From NCBI GenBank assembly GCA_947630585.1, contig CANRIE010000082.1:1-25389 (forward strand): a stretch of DNA of 25,389 bases, given 5' to 3'. The stretch is from an uncultured Bacilli bacterium. Lineage in GTDB: Bacteria > Bacillota_I > Bacilli_A > RF39 > UBA660. A program made the translations under genes and the position numbers. Below, in pieces: positions 5,908 to 13,946 of the stretch. The notes under the pieces were generated by a model that worked only from the letters and a program-made list of their open reading frames with translations, was not told the origin of the DNA and ran no database searches. The stretch's first letter is position 1. Every line of letters begins with the position of its first letter.

Positions 5908-7885
5908 AGCGTTTTCTCTAATTTTAATAATTATAACGTGTTTATATGTTTTTATAAATGTTAAATTAATTAATTACCAAAGTATTTATAAAGAATCAGA
6001 TATTAACTTTAATGGCATAGTAACACACATAAAAAAAACTACTTATGGCTACTCTATAACTATTAAAGCTAAAGAAAAACTAATTCTTTATACTAATGAA
6101 TTTAATTACAATTTAGGTGATAAGCTTTATATTGAAGGAGAATTAGAACTGCCAACTAATAACACTATTCCAAATACTTTCAATTATAAAGAATATCTAT
6201 ATTACAATAAAATATTTTATATATTAAACCCAAGTAAAATAGTTTTAAAAGAAGAAAATAAGAATTTAATTTATAAATTAAAAACCAATTTATATAATTA
6301 TATGGATACTTTTAAATCAAATAATTATTTAAAATCCTTTATTCTCGGTGATACTTCTTATCTTGGAAATGACTTATATAATTCCTATCAAATAAATGGT
6401 ATATGTCATCTCCTTGCAATTGGAAGTTTACACATTACCTTATTAAGTATCCTAGTCTTGAAACTTTTAAAAAAATTAAAAGTTAAAGACTCTACTAGTA
6501 ATTTGATTTTATTTATAATTATTTATCTCTTTCTTCTTTTAACTAACTATCAAGTTGCAATACTAAGAGTTTATTTATATATGATATTTAAATTCTTAAA
6601 TAAAAAATTAAAGTTAAATTTAAGTTACTTAAAAATATTTTTAATTATTGCAAGTTTAACTTTATTTCTTAATCCTTTTTATATTTATCATAAAGGATTC
6701 TTGTATTCATATAGTATAAGTTTTATTTTAATTATGAATAAAGATAATTTAAAAAGAAATAAACTATTTAAAATATCTTTAATATCATTTTTAGCAAGTA
6801 TTCCATTTAATATCTATTTTAATTATGAAATTAATCTCTTAAGTATTATTTATAATTTAATATATGTTCCTATTTTTAATTATTTAGTTTTTCCTTTATC
6901 ATTTTTAACACTTATTTTTAAACCTCTTGATAATCTATTTTATTTAGTAATTGAGAATTTAAATAACTTATCATATTTTTTAAATAATTTTACTTTGGGA
7001 ATTATTATTTTAAAGAAAATAAATATAATTATATTAGTATTTTATTTATTATTCATGATTTATGTTATTAAAAGCATATTTACTAATAATAAAAAAATTT
7101 TATTAATATTAATACTTGTTATCATGATTCATTATAATATCAATAATATTATTAAGAATGACTTTTATATGGTAATTGATGTTTCTCAAGGAGATTCGAG
7201 TTTGCTTTATCTTAATAATAAGGCTTACTTAATAGATACAGGAGGAGTATACAATAAAGATATTAGTAGTAATACTATTTTAATGTTAAAGTCCTTAGGA
7301 ATTAGAAAGATTGATTATTTAATATTAACTCACGGTGATTATGATCATATGGGAGAAAGTTTTAATATAGTTAATAAATTTAAAGTTTCAAATGTTATTT
7401 TGAATAATGATTCATATAATAATTTAGAACAAGAATTAATTAAATTATTAAATAAGAAACATATTAATTATTATCAAGGAATAAAAGTTTTAAATAATAG
7501 ATTTTATTTTTTAAATACTAGAGTTTATGATAATGAAAATGATAACTCAAGTGTAATTTATTTTAAATATCATGATTATAAATTTTTACTTATGGGAGAT
7601 GCGAGTAGTGATAGAGAATTAGATATTTTAGAAAAATATAATTTAAGTAATATTGATTTTTTAAAAGTCGGACATCATGGTTCTGATACTAGTACAAGTG
7701 AATACTTTATTGATAAAATAAAACCTAAATATAGTTTTATATCAGTTGGTTTAAATAATCGTTATGGACATCCTAAAAAAAGTGTTTTAGATATTTTAAA
7801 AAATAGTAAGATATATAGAACCGACATAGATGGTAGCATCTTAATTGATTTAAAAAAGAATTATATAAAAACATATAGTCCTTAA
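5855..7885 (+). CDS. comEC: ComEC/Rec2, competence DNA translocation channel
   Basis: Polytopic membrane protein that carries one DNA strand into the cytosol during transformation. The 676-residue form has an N-terminal membrane helix, a soluble OB-like segment, the competence-domain signature HLLAIGSLHITLL (canonically HLLAISGLH, so Ser and Gly are exchanged), many hydrophobic helices from about residue 180 to 430, and a C-terminal metallo-beta-lactamase domain starting DVSQGDSSLLYL. That domain has THGDYDHMG, LLMGDAS and KVGHHGSDTS, the motifs expected for the putative nuclease that degrades the non-transported strand. The start is uncertain: GTG 5855 gives a 53-base overlap with comEA, while ATG 5867 has GGAG immediately adjacent. 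Neither has an ideal ribosome binding site, so reinitiation from comEA is likely. Confidence 0.93.
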   Translation: MELEMQLLKPLRTILQSKAFSLILIIITCLYVFINVKLINYQSIYKESDINFNGIVTHIKKTTYGYSITIKAKEKLILYTNEFNYNLGDKLYIEGELELPTNNTIPNTFNYKEYLYYNKIFYILNPSKIVLKEENKNLIYKLKTNLYNYMDTFKSNNYLKSFILGDTSYLGNDLYNSYQINGICHLLAIGSLHITLLSILVLKLLKKLKVKDSTSNLILFIIIYLFLLLTNYQVAILRVYLYMIFKFLNKKLKLNLSYLKIFLIIASLTLFLNPFYIYHKGFLYSYSISFILIMNKDNLKRNKLFKISLISFLASIPFNIYFNYEINLLSIIYNLIYVPIFNYLVFPLSFLTLIFKPLDNLFYLVIENLNNLSYFLNNFTLGIIILKKINIIILVFYLLFMIYVIKSIFTNNKKILLILILVIMIHYNINNIIKNDFYMVIDVSQGDSSLLYLNNKAYLIDTGGVYNKDISSNTILMLKSLGIRKIDYLILTHGDYDHMGESFNIVNKFKVSNVILNNDSYNNLEQELIKLLNKKHINYYQGIKVLNNRFYFLNTRVYDNENDNSSVIYFKYHDYKFLLMGDASSDRELDILEKYNLSNIDFLKVGHHGSDTSTSEYFIDKIKPKYSFISVGLNNRYGHPKKSVLDILKNSKIYRTDIDGSILIDLKKNYIKTYSP

Positions 7886-7975
7886 GTATAAAATTAAAAA
7901 ATTAACATATATTATTAGTAACGTGATAGGCAAATATCGTTTCTAATATTGTTTAGCGCCATATAATAAAGTGTG

Positions 7976-7995
7976 ACGCTTAACGTGTTAAGCGT
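7976..7995 (+). terminator. Perfect inverted repeat after comEC, probable terminator
   Basis: ACGCTTAAC (7976-7984) and GTTAAGCGT (7987-7995) are exact reverse complements around GT; as RNA an 8-bp stem with a 4-base loop is feasible, followed by TTTAATAT. It lies 91 bases after the comEC stop. The T-tract is weak, so a protein-binding palindrome is an alternative. Confidence 0.45.
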
Positions 7996-8007
7996 TTAAT
8001 ATAGATA

Positions 8008-8046
8008 AGAAAGAATCATTAATCTTCTGAATTAATGATTCTTTCT
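8008..8046 (-). terminator. Long perfect hairpin over the rnhC stop codon
   Basis: Two 16-base arms (8008-8023 and 8031-8046) are exact reverse complements around a 7-base loop. The rnhC stop codon (8019-8021) lies inside the arm. The stem is A+T-rich and, on the minus strand, its distal arm is T-rich (ATTCTTTCT), consistent with a terminator for rnhC. It may also stop comEC read-through on the plus strand. Confidence 0.65.
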
Positions 8047-8963
8047 GTGTTTTTAAAACTAAGTTTAGCAACTTCATTTAACTTATCTTTACCATACTTC
8101 TTAACAATTTCAATTCCTACTTTATCAACCTCATGTCCGGCACCCTTTGGTAAAATAACCCCAAGTTCTTTTTCTAACTTTTCATATTCCTTTAAAAATA
8201 AATAACGACTAATAATACTACTAGATGCAACAGCAAGATTTTTATCTTCTGCTTTTGTCATGAAGGTAATATCACGTTGGACAAGATTGGTATCTTCTAA
8301 ATATTTATAGTAAGTATATGGTTTTGCAAACTCATCAACTATTATATAATCAACTTTTGGGTGTTCCTGCATTAATTGATATAAAACTTTATTATGCATA
8401 ATAGCTTTAACTTTATTCATATTATATTCTTTATGATAGTTATTATAATCTTTATTAGTTAAAACTAAACTATTATACTTAATTCTTTTAGCAATTAAAG
8501 GAGCAATTTTTAGAATTTTTTCATCAGTTAGCTTTTTACTATCGCAGACACCTAAATCTTGTAAGTAGGAAACATCTTCAAGTTTTACATAAGAAGCGGT
8601 AACAACAATAGGCCCAAAATAATCACCAGTTCCAACTTCGTCACTACCAACCGAATTACAATTAATATAGTCTTTCTCGTAAGTTTTATCTTTTAAAACT
8701 TTTTTTTCTTTGGTTTTATTATCGGAATTAGTAACTTCAACATGTCCTGCATTTATTTTTTCAGTTTCAATCCAATAATCACTTGCAAGGTCAGCATCTT
8801 TTCCTTGGAAAACAGCCTTTCCTGATGTATATAAAGTTACAACGGTATCCCCATCATCGGCTTGAAATAGAGAATATTGAGGAGTTTTATCCCTCATTAA
8901 ATCTTTATAAAAATCAAGCATCATATTTTTAGTTTTTTCAGTCACTTTTACTGTAATAGTCAT
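8019..8963 (-). CDS. rnhC: Ribonuclease HIII
   Basis: Removes RNA from RNA-DNA hybrids in the cytoplasm. The 314-residue protein has the two-part layout of RNase HIII: an N-terminal TBP-like substrate-binding domain (about residues 1-90, with ASDYWIETEK) and a catalytic domain starting with GSDEVGTGDYFGP. The motif gives catalytic D108 and E109; further acidic residues expected for the active site fall in LGVCDSKKL and YIIVDEFAKP. RNase HIII rather than HII is typical of low-GC Gram-positives. AGGTGA (8970-8975) lies six bases before the ATG. It is convergent with comEC and divergent from the lipoprotein gene at 9074. Confidence 0.95.
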   Translation of the reverse strand: MTITVKVTEKTKNMMLDFYKDLMRDKTPQYSLFQADDGDTVVTLYTSGKAVFQGKDADLASDYWIETEKINAGHVEVTNSDNKTKEKKVLKDKTYEKDYINCNSVGSDEVGTGDYFGPIVVTASYVKLEDVSYLQDLGVCDSKKLTDEKILKIAPLIAKRIKYNSLVLTNKDYNNYHKEYNMNKVKAIMHNKVLYQLMQEHPKVDYIIVDEFAKPYTYYKYLEDTNLVQRDITFMTKAEDKNLAVASSSIISRYLFLKEYEKLEKELGVILPKGAGHEVDKVGIEIVKKYGKDKLNEVAKLSFKNTERIINSED

Positions 8964-8981
8964 TTCAAATCACCTGAAATT

Positions 8982-9010
8982 ATTATATATAATATTGATA
9001 CTAAAATCAA
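8982..9010 (-). promoter_or_regulatory. Promoter of rnhC
   Basis: Minus strand: TTGATT (9005-9010), a 17-base spacer, and a perfect TATAAT (8982-8987), placing the start just upstream of the ribosome binding site. Confidence 0.65.
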
Positions 9011-9027
9011 CAATTTTCAAAATTTTC

Positions 9028-9056
9028 TTGAAATTTATTTAAATAGTATATATAAT
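9028..9056 (+). promoter_or_regulatory. Promoter of the thioredoxin-like lipoprotein operon
   Basis: TTGAAA (9028-9033), 17 bases, TATAAT (9051-9056). Its -35 lies 17 bases from the rnhC -35 on the other strand. The predicted start falls at or next to the AGGTGG ribosome binding site (9063-9068), so the leader is almost absent. Confidence 0.65.
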
Positions 9057-9073
9057 GGTTATAGGTGGTAAAA

Positions 9074-9718
9074 ATGAAGACATTAAAAATTTTAGTAATT
9101 ATATTATGTTTATTTATGATAACAGGATGTGAAAAAAGCGATGCAGTATTATTTAAAGAAGAATATGAAGGTTTAAATAAAGAGGAAGGGTATAGAAGTG
9201 TATCGATTCCTAAAGATAATCCATTTGTTTATATAACTGATGAAGAGCTTGCTAAGAAAATAGAAGATAGAGAAGATATGGTTGTTTACTTTGGTTTTAA
9301 AACTTGTCCATGGTGCAGGAGTATTATTGAAAATTTAATTCAAGTTGCAAGTGAATTGAAAATTAAAAAGATTTATTATTTAGATGTATACGATATTCGT
9401 GATAAAAAAGAAATTAAAGATGGCGAGGTTGAAACCGTTAAAGAAGGGTCAGTTGGATACAACAAAATCGTTGAACTATTAGACAGTCATTTAAGTGATT
9501 ATACTATAGACAATCAAGTAGTTGGTAAAAGAATATATGCACCTAATATTTTAGTAATTAAAGAACAAGAAATACTAGATGTCATTGAAGGAGTAAGTGA
9601 TAAGCAAACCGAGCCAATGATGGAATTAACTCCTGAAATCAAGGAAGATTCTTATAACAAAATTAAAACTTTATTAGAAAAATATACTAGTATGACTTGT
9701 AGTGCTGGTAGTTGCTAG
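9074..9718 (+). CDS. Thioredoxin-fold lipoprotein with CPWC active site
   Basis: A 214-residue extracytoplasmic thiol-disulfide protein. The signal peptide ends in ITGC (Cys19), predicting a lipid anchor. The thioredoxin core runs from about residue 66 with VVYFGFKTCPWC; the redox pair is C78 and C81, and RIYAPNILVI supplies the cis-Pro loop. A helical insert lies between CPWC and that loop, as in the thioredoxin-like 'bacteriocin transport accessory protein' group. The protein ends in CSAGSC, giving a second Cys pair (C209, C214) with Cys as the last residue. The frame is open from a GTG at 9065, but that codon lies inside the AGGTGG ribosome binding site, so ATG 9074 is the start. It precedes the XRE regulator gene by 8 bases. 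Substrate unknown. Confidence 0.82.
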   Translation: MKTLKILVIILCLFMITGCEKSDAVLFKEEYEGLNKEEGYRSVSIPKDNPFVYITDEELAKKIEDREDMVVYFGFKTCPWCRSIIENLIQVASELKIKKIYYLDVYDIRDKKEIKDGEVETVKEGSVGYNKIVELLDSHLSDYTIDNQVVGKRIYAPNILVIKEQEILDVIEGVSDKQTEPMMELTPEIKEDSYNKIKTLLEKYTSMTCSAGSC

Positions 9719-9726
9719 GACGAATT

Positions 9727-10407
9727 ATGGATTCTAAGAAAACAGGAAAGTTAATTTCAGAACTTCGGAAGGAACATGATTTAACTCAAGACGAGTTAGC
9801 TAGAATGCTATATACATCAAGAGAAAATGTTTCTAAATGGGAAAGGGGAGTAACTACTCCAACTGCTGAGACATTAATCAAATTAAGTGATATGTTTAAT
9901 GTTAGTGTTAAAGGAATTTTAGCAGGCGATAGAACTATAAAAGATGATGCTGATCCTTTGCTTACTTTAGAAAGTCAAAATACAAAACTAAAACGAAATT
10001 TAAAAATATTAATCCTTGAAGTAATAATATTACTTCTTGCGTTTCTTAGTTTCTACTTTATTAATAATTATAAAACAATGTATGTTTATTTAGTTACAGG
10101 GGAAAGTGAAACAGGAGAAGTTCAATCGGGACTATTAGTTTTCACCAAAGACAAAAGCTATTTAAAATTAGGAACTATTAAAACTGATAGCAAATATTTA
10201 AAATATGAAGTTTATTATCAAGATAAAGAAAAAAAGACAATCTACGAATCTTCTAGTGATGATTATTTATTAATATCAGTTAAAAAAGATAAACGTTTAC
10301 CTTATAAAGATAGAGAAAAAATTATAAATAATACTTATCTTCAAATTACTTATAAAGATAGAGTCGAAACTATCAAATTAAACTTTGTAGAAGATTATAG
10401 TAAATAG
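9727..10407 (+). CDS. Membrane-anchored XRE-family transcriptional regulator
   Basis: The 226-residue protein has an XRE/Cro helix-turn-helix at about residues 7-60 (LISELRKEHDLTQDELARML, then SRENVSKWERGVTTPT), a linker, one membrane helix at about 92-112 (ILEVIILLLAFLSFYFINN), and an outer domain of about 110 residues without Cys. The outer part may sense an envelope signal and the N-terminal part bind DNA. TTG 9712 is an upstream in-frame codon, but TAGGA (9717-9721) before ATG 9727 makes the latter the better start. It is in an operon with the thioredoxin-like lipoprotein, so it could control or be controlled by that protein; targets are unknown. Confidence 0.85.
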   Translation: MDSKKTGKLISELRKEHDLTQDELARMLYTSRENVSKWERGVTTPTAETLIKLSDMFNVSVKGILAGDRTIKDDADPLLTLESQNTKLKRNLKILILEVIILLLAFLSFYFINNYKTMYVYLVTGESETGEVQSGLLVFTKDKSYLKLGTIKTDSKYLKYEVYYQDKEKKTIYESSSDDYLLISVKKDKRLPYKDREKIINNTYLQITYKDRVETIKLNFVEDYSK

Positions 10408-10426
10408 GACAAAATAAGTCCTTTTT
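10406..10426 (+). terminator. Terminator of the lipoprotein-XRE operon
   Basis: AGGAC (10406-10410) and GTCCT (10418-10422) form a stem around a 7-base A-rich loop, followed by TTTT. The stop codon TAG is partly inside the left arm. Confidence 0.7.
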
Positions 10427-10499
10427 CTTTTGGGACCTTTTTTCTCCTTTACTAATCAGTTATTCTTCTTTTATACTTGAAGTTGAGGAGGTGATTTAT

Positions 10500-11813
10500 T
10501 TGAAAAAATTAAGAAAAATTTTTAAATGTGTTGTAGATTTATTCTATGATAAGAAAAGTAAACGAATTATTAATATTTTCTTGATAATTCTCTCTTTAGT
10601 AAGTTACTATTTATATATAATAACATTTAATATTGGGTATGGAAATTTAAAAAATTATTTTATCTTTATTATTGTTCCTATTTTAGTATTAGTAATTACA
10701 AACATTTTAGAAACTAGCAAACGAGAGAAAAAGAATAATAATATTCTAATATTAATTATTTATCTAATTTTTTTAGGAAGTTTAATTATTGCAAATTCGG
10801 TAGGAAAACAAGGATTATATTTAAATGGAATCCGTTACTATAACTATAATTTAGTTTTATTTGATTCTTTAAAAAATATGATAACTGACTTTCTAAACTA
10901 TAAAGAAATTATTATTTATAATTTATTGATGCTACTTCCTTTAGCAATTATTCTTCCTTTAATTAATAAGAAATTCAAAAATACTTATTTATTTACTTTA
11001 ACAACTATTTTAATTGGATTTTTATATGAAGGAATTGAATATATTTTCTTAATTGGAGTATTTGATATTGATGTTATTATTTTAAGAACAATTGGAGCTT
11101 TAATTACTTTCTTACTTATTTATAAAACTAAACTTATAGAAATTATAAATGCTAAATTAAAAAGTATTAAACCTAATATTAAAGTCTTAAATAATATTTA
11201 TATTTTCCTTTTCTTCTTTTTAGTTTTAATTAGTTCTAATTGTATATTTCAAGTAATAGATGAGAGTTTACCAAAGAATAATGCTAGTGTATCAGGAACT
11301 TATAAATGTGATAATAAAGAAGAATTAGTAGCTATAAATGATAACTATCGTTATTATACAAAGTGTCATGGAGAGTATTCTGTTTTTTATAAAAATAATT
11401 TAATAACTTTAGAAGAATTTATTAGAATTACTCCTGATATTACAAAATACTTAGATAAATTTAAACTTCGACGCGAAAAGGTTATAACTGATATTCAAGT
11501 TACCGAAGATAACTCTTTGAAAAAATTAATCAAAAATGATGGAGCAAAGAAAATCTATTATTATAATATTGAAAGTATTAAAGTAAGAGTTGATGATAAC
11601 ATTTATAAGTATGAAGATTACTTAAAAACTTACGAACCAAAGGAATTAGATTTATATTTTACAAGAAAAGAATTCTTTAATAGTAACAAATATCATTATA
11701 AATTCTATACAAGTGATTATTTCAATTATTTAATCTGTGATAATTTAGAATATTATTTACCTAAAAATTATAAAATAACTAATAATACTTGTGATTACTT
11801 AAAAAATAAATAG
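10500..11813 (+). CDS. VanZ-like integral membrane protein with extracytoplasmic domain
   Basis: A 437-residue membrane protein. Helices lie near residues 20-40, 50-70, 78-97, 135-155, 162-190 and 228-250. The middle resembles the VanZ family: NLVLFDSLKNM, then YNLLMLLPLAIILPL, then GFLYEGIEYIF and DVIILRTIGALITFLL, matching in order the N-llgNillFiPlG, the E(l)xQ-type helix and the D-N-tGa-iG pattern. VanZ proteins are linked to teicoplanin and lipoglycopeptide tolerance in some bacteria; most have no known role. About 185 C-terminal residues with five Cys should be outside. GTG 10491 is in frame but lies in the AGGAGGTGAT ribosome binding site, so TTG 10500 is the likely start. Single-gene unit between two terminators; no clear promoter seen. 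Confidence 0.68.
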   Translation: MKKLRKIFKCVVDLFYDKKSKRIINIFLIILSLVSYYLYIITFNIGYGNLKNYFIFIIVPILVLVITNILETSKREKKNNNILILIIYLIFLGSLIIANSVGKQGLYLNGIRYYNYNLVLFDSLKNMITDFLNYKEIIIYNLLMLLPLAIILPLINKKFKNTYLFTLTTILIGFLYEGIEYIFLIGVFDIDVIILRTIGALITFLLIYKTKLIEIINAKLKSIKPNIKVLNNIYIFLFFFLVLISSNCIFQVIDESLPKNNASVSGTYKCDNKEELVAINDNYRYYTKCHGEYSVFYKNNLITLEEFIRITPDITKYLDKFKLRREKVITDIQVTEDNSLKKLIKNDGAKKIYYYNIESIKVRVDDNIYKYEDYLKTYEPKELDLYFTRKEFFNSNKYHYKFYTSDYFNYLICDNLEYYLPKNYKITNNTCDYLKNK

Positions 11814-11831
11814 GGCTTTTTAGTCCTATTT
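11808..11831. terminator. Bidirectional terminator holding both stop codons of convergent genes
   Basis: AAATAGG (11808-11814) pairs with CCTATTT (11825-11831), extended by G-T and C-G pairs around TTTTTA. T-rich flanks exist on both strands. The left arm includes the TAG of the VanZ-like gene; the right arm includes the stop of the hydrolase gene. Confidence 0.65.
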
Positions 11832-12443
11832 TATTAGTAATAAACATTCAATTTCCTTATCAAGTAATTCCTTAAATTTAATTCCATCATTAATACTTCC
11901 AACAATACTTCCATAATGAGTTGGAATTACAATTTCTGGCTTCATCTTATTAATCAAATCTGCTGCTTCTATATAATCCATTGTAAAAGTGCCTCCAATT
12001 GGAATAAGTGCTATATCACATTTGATACTCTCGTGTTCTTTAATCTCATCACAGTCACCTGATACATAAATACGTTTATTGTTAATCGTAATTATATAAC
12101 CAACATAATTAAATTCTCGTTTATGAAAATTCTTATTCACGTTATAACTCGGAATTGTTTCAATTATATAATCTAAAACATTATAAGTATTATTAGGAGT
12201 AACTAAAATTACATTAGTAAAAGGAACTTTCCCTTTAATACTTTCAGGAATTAATATAATGGTATCATCTTTTAAAATTTTCTTAATGGAATCAATATCT
12301 AAATGGTCATAATGGTCATGAGTTATTAAGATTAAATCAGCATCATGACTTTCATCCTTAATCTTAAAAGGATCAAAATAAATAATTTTCTTATATGTTA
12401 TTTTAATACTACTTTGAGTATTAATTGTTATTTTATCTTTCAT
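11826..12443 (-). CDS. Metallo-beta-lactamase-fold hydrolase (UlaG-like group)
   Basis: A 205-residue cytoplasmic metal-dependent hydrolase of unknown substrate. The metal site is complete at its core: THDHYDH has H42, H44, D46 and H47; YVSGDCDE gives the bridging Asp; PTHYGS near the C-terminus gives the last His. The compact size and the order fit the UlaG-like 'beta-lactamase superfamily II' proteins rather than glyoxalase II or RNase J. GGTGAT precedes the ATG at 12443. It is a single-gene unit convergent with the VanZ-like gene and divergent from the TM2 gene. Confidence 0.85.
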   Translation of the reverse strand: MKDKITINTQSSIKITYKKIIYFDPFKIKDESHDADLILITHDHYDHLDIDSIKKILKDDTIILIPESIKGKVPFTNVILVTPNNTYNVLDYIIETIPSYNVNKNFHKREFNYVGYIITINNKRIYVSGDCDEIKEHESIKCDIALIPIGGTFTMDYIEAADLINKMKPEIVIPTHYGSIVGSINDGIKFKELLDKEIECLLLIK

Positions 12444-12458
12444 CTAATCACCAAATTA

Positions 12459-12487
12459 ATAATATCATGAATAAAGAAAAATGTAAA
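12459..12487 (-). promoter_or_regulatory. Promoter of the metallo-hydrolase gene
   Basis: Minus strand: TTTACA (12482-12487), 17 bases, TATTAT (12459-12464), with TGA immediately before it as an extended -10. Confidence 0.6.
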
Positions 12488-12512
12488 TTAAGAATTATTT
12501 TTTAAAAAATCA

Positions 12513-12521
12513 TGATATAAT
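12513..12521 (+). promoter_or_regulatory. Extended -10 promoter of the TM2-zinc ribbon operon
   Basis: TGATATAAT, the same perfect extended -10 as upstream of rnc, located 31 bases before the ATG at 12552. No good -35 is visible. Confidence 0.5.
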
Positions 12522-12551
12522 ATAAGTTATAGATTTGAAAGGGTGATTAAA

Positions 12552-12800
12552 ATGGCAAGAAAGATAAGGTATTGTAGATATAAATGGTCAACTTTCTTTA
12601 TATGTCTTTTCTTAGGCGTATTTGGAGTTCATCGTTTTTATGTTGGTAAAGCTGTAACAGGATTTATTTACTTATTTACTTTTGGTTTCTTTTTTATTGG
12701 TTGGCTCATTGATTTAGTTAAAATATTAACTAATTCTTTTGAAGATAAAAATGGCTTTGCTTTATTAAAAAATGGGGAACTAGATATAAATAGATATTAA
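12552..12800 (+). CDS. TM2 domain membrane protein
   Basis: An 82-residue protein made of one TM2 domain: basic N-terminus, KWSTFFICLFLGVFGVHRFY (helix 1 with the diagnostic G-x-x-G-x-H-R-F-Y), VGKAVTGFIYLFTFG, then FIGWLIDLVKIL. TM2 proteins are small, two-helix inner membrane proteins of unknown function in bacteria. GTG 12543 lies in the GGGTGATT ribosome binding site, so ATG 12552 is chosen. The next gene, a zinc-ribbon/SHOCT protein, begins nine bases after the stop, and TM2, zinc ribbon and SHOCT modules recur together in other bacteria as fused or neighbouring domains, which suggests a shared membrane-associated role. Confidence 0.88.
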   Translation: MARKIRYCRYKWSTFFICLFLGVFGVHRFYVGKAVTGFIYLFTFGFFFIGWLIDLVKILTNSFEDKNGFALLKNGELDINRY

Positions 12801-12809
12801 GGAGAGATT

Positions 12810-13937
12810 ATGGAAAAGTGTGAAGTTTGTGGTAAAACGACGTTATTACCTGAAAAATTAGGTAAATCAATTATTTGTAAAAAGTGTTTATTAAAAATTG
12901 ATGGATTATTATGGCGTTATCATCATTTTGAAAATAGTAAAGATTTAGAAAAAAGCCTTGCTAAGGTTTTAGAACTTGCTAAAAAGAATAATTTTCCTGA
13001 AAAAGTTATAGATGGTATTAAGGAATATTTTAATAATCAAGAATCAAGTATGTTAAAATGTGATGCATGTCAAGAAATCGTATCATCATATAAAAAATTA
13101 GGAGAAACAATTCTTTGTAAAAAATGTTTTGCAAAGATTAATACGGAAGAATTTAAAAGAGAAGATTATTTTAGTCATGAAGAGTTAGAAAAAGATAAAG
13201 AAAAAGTTATTAAAATAGCTAGAAAGAATAATTTTCCAGATACTATTATTAATAATATAATTGAATATTTTAATAAGAAAATAAGTAAGAATCTACAATA
13301 CACGATTGATGGAGAAAAAGGACAAATCTTAAAAGTTTATAATGATTATTTAACTATTACAACAACTGATGAATTTTTAGAAGATGAGGTTGAAAGAGAA
13401 TATCAAAAAATATTAAAAGGTAATCATCTTACAAAAGGTGATATTGAGGCTATAACAGAAGTTGGAGGCGAATTTCTAAATGACTTAATCGGGTTTAATC
13501 CTCTTAGAAATGGTATCTTAAAATCAGTTACTAAGTTTGCAACTAATAAAGCAAGCGATAATAAATCAAATATTCAATTTACTTTTAATATTCAAGAAGG
13601 AAGTTTAAAAATTAATTATCAAGACTATGATTACATTAACTTTTATAGACCTAAAGAAGATGATAAAATAGGCTTCTTATTATTAAGAAATATTCAAAAA
13701 TATCAAAATGGAGCAAGTGATATTTTATTCTTCTTTGAAAATGATGATGATATAATTAATAAAATTAAAAAAATAACAACCTTTTTAGAAAATAAAATAA
13801 CAAGTAAATCTAATAATCGAAATCAAATAAAAGATGTTTCTAGTGAACTTCGTGAATTAAAGTCGTTACTAGATGATGGAATTATTACTTCTGATGATTT
13901 TGAAAAAAAGAAGAAAGAATTATTAAATTTAAAATAA
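12810..13937 (+). CDS. Duplicated zinc-ribbon protein with PH-like middle and SHOCT C-terminus
   Basis: A 375-residue soluble protein. Residues about 1-75 and 80-155 are an internal duplication: each begins with a CxxC...CxxC zinc site (CEVC/CKKC and CDAC/CKKC with similar spacing and a KLGxxIxCKKC core) and continues with a helical KNNFP...I..I.EYFN segment. The middle (about 155-330) looks like beta-rich bacterial PH-type sequence, but I cannot name it firmly. The end, SELRELKSLLDDGIITSDDF followed by a Lys-rich helix, is a SHOCT domain, a short module usually at protein C-termini and thought to mediate oligomerisation. AAGGAGAG precedes the ATG. It shares an operon with the TM2 gene. Function unknown. 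Confidence 0.8.
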   Translation: MEKCEVCGKTTLLPEKLGKSIICKKCLLKIDGLLWRYHHFENSKDLEKSLAKVLELAKKNNFPEKVIDGIKEYFNNQESSMLKCDACQEIVSSYKKLGETILCKKCFAKINTEEFKREDYFSHEELEKDKEKVIKIARKNNFPDTIINNIIEYFNKKISKNLQYTIDGEKGQILKVYNDYLTITTTDEFLEDEVEREYQKILKGNHLTKGDIEAITEVGGEFLNDLIGFNPLRNGILKSVTKFATNKASDNKSNIQFTFNIQEGSLKINYQDYDYINFYRPKEDDKIGFLLLRNIQKYQNGASDILFFFENDDDIINKIKKITTFLENKITSKSNNRNQIKDVSSELRELKSLLDDGIITSDDFEKKKKELLNLK

Positions 13938-13946
13938 CTTATTTTC

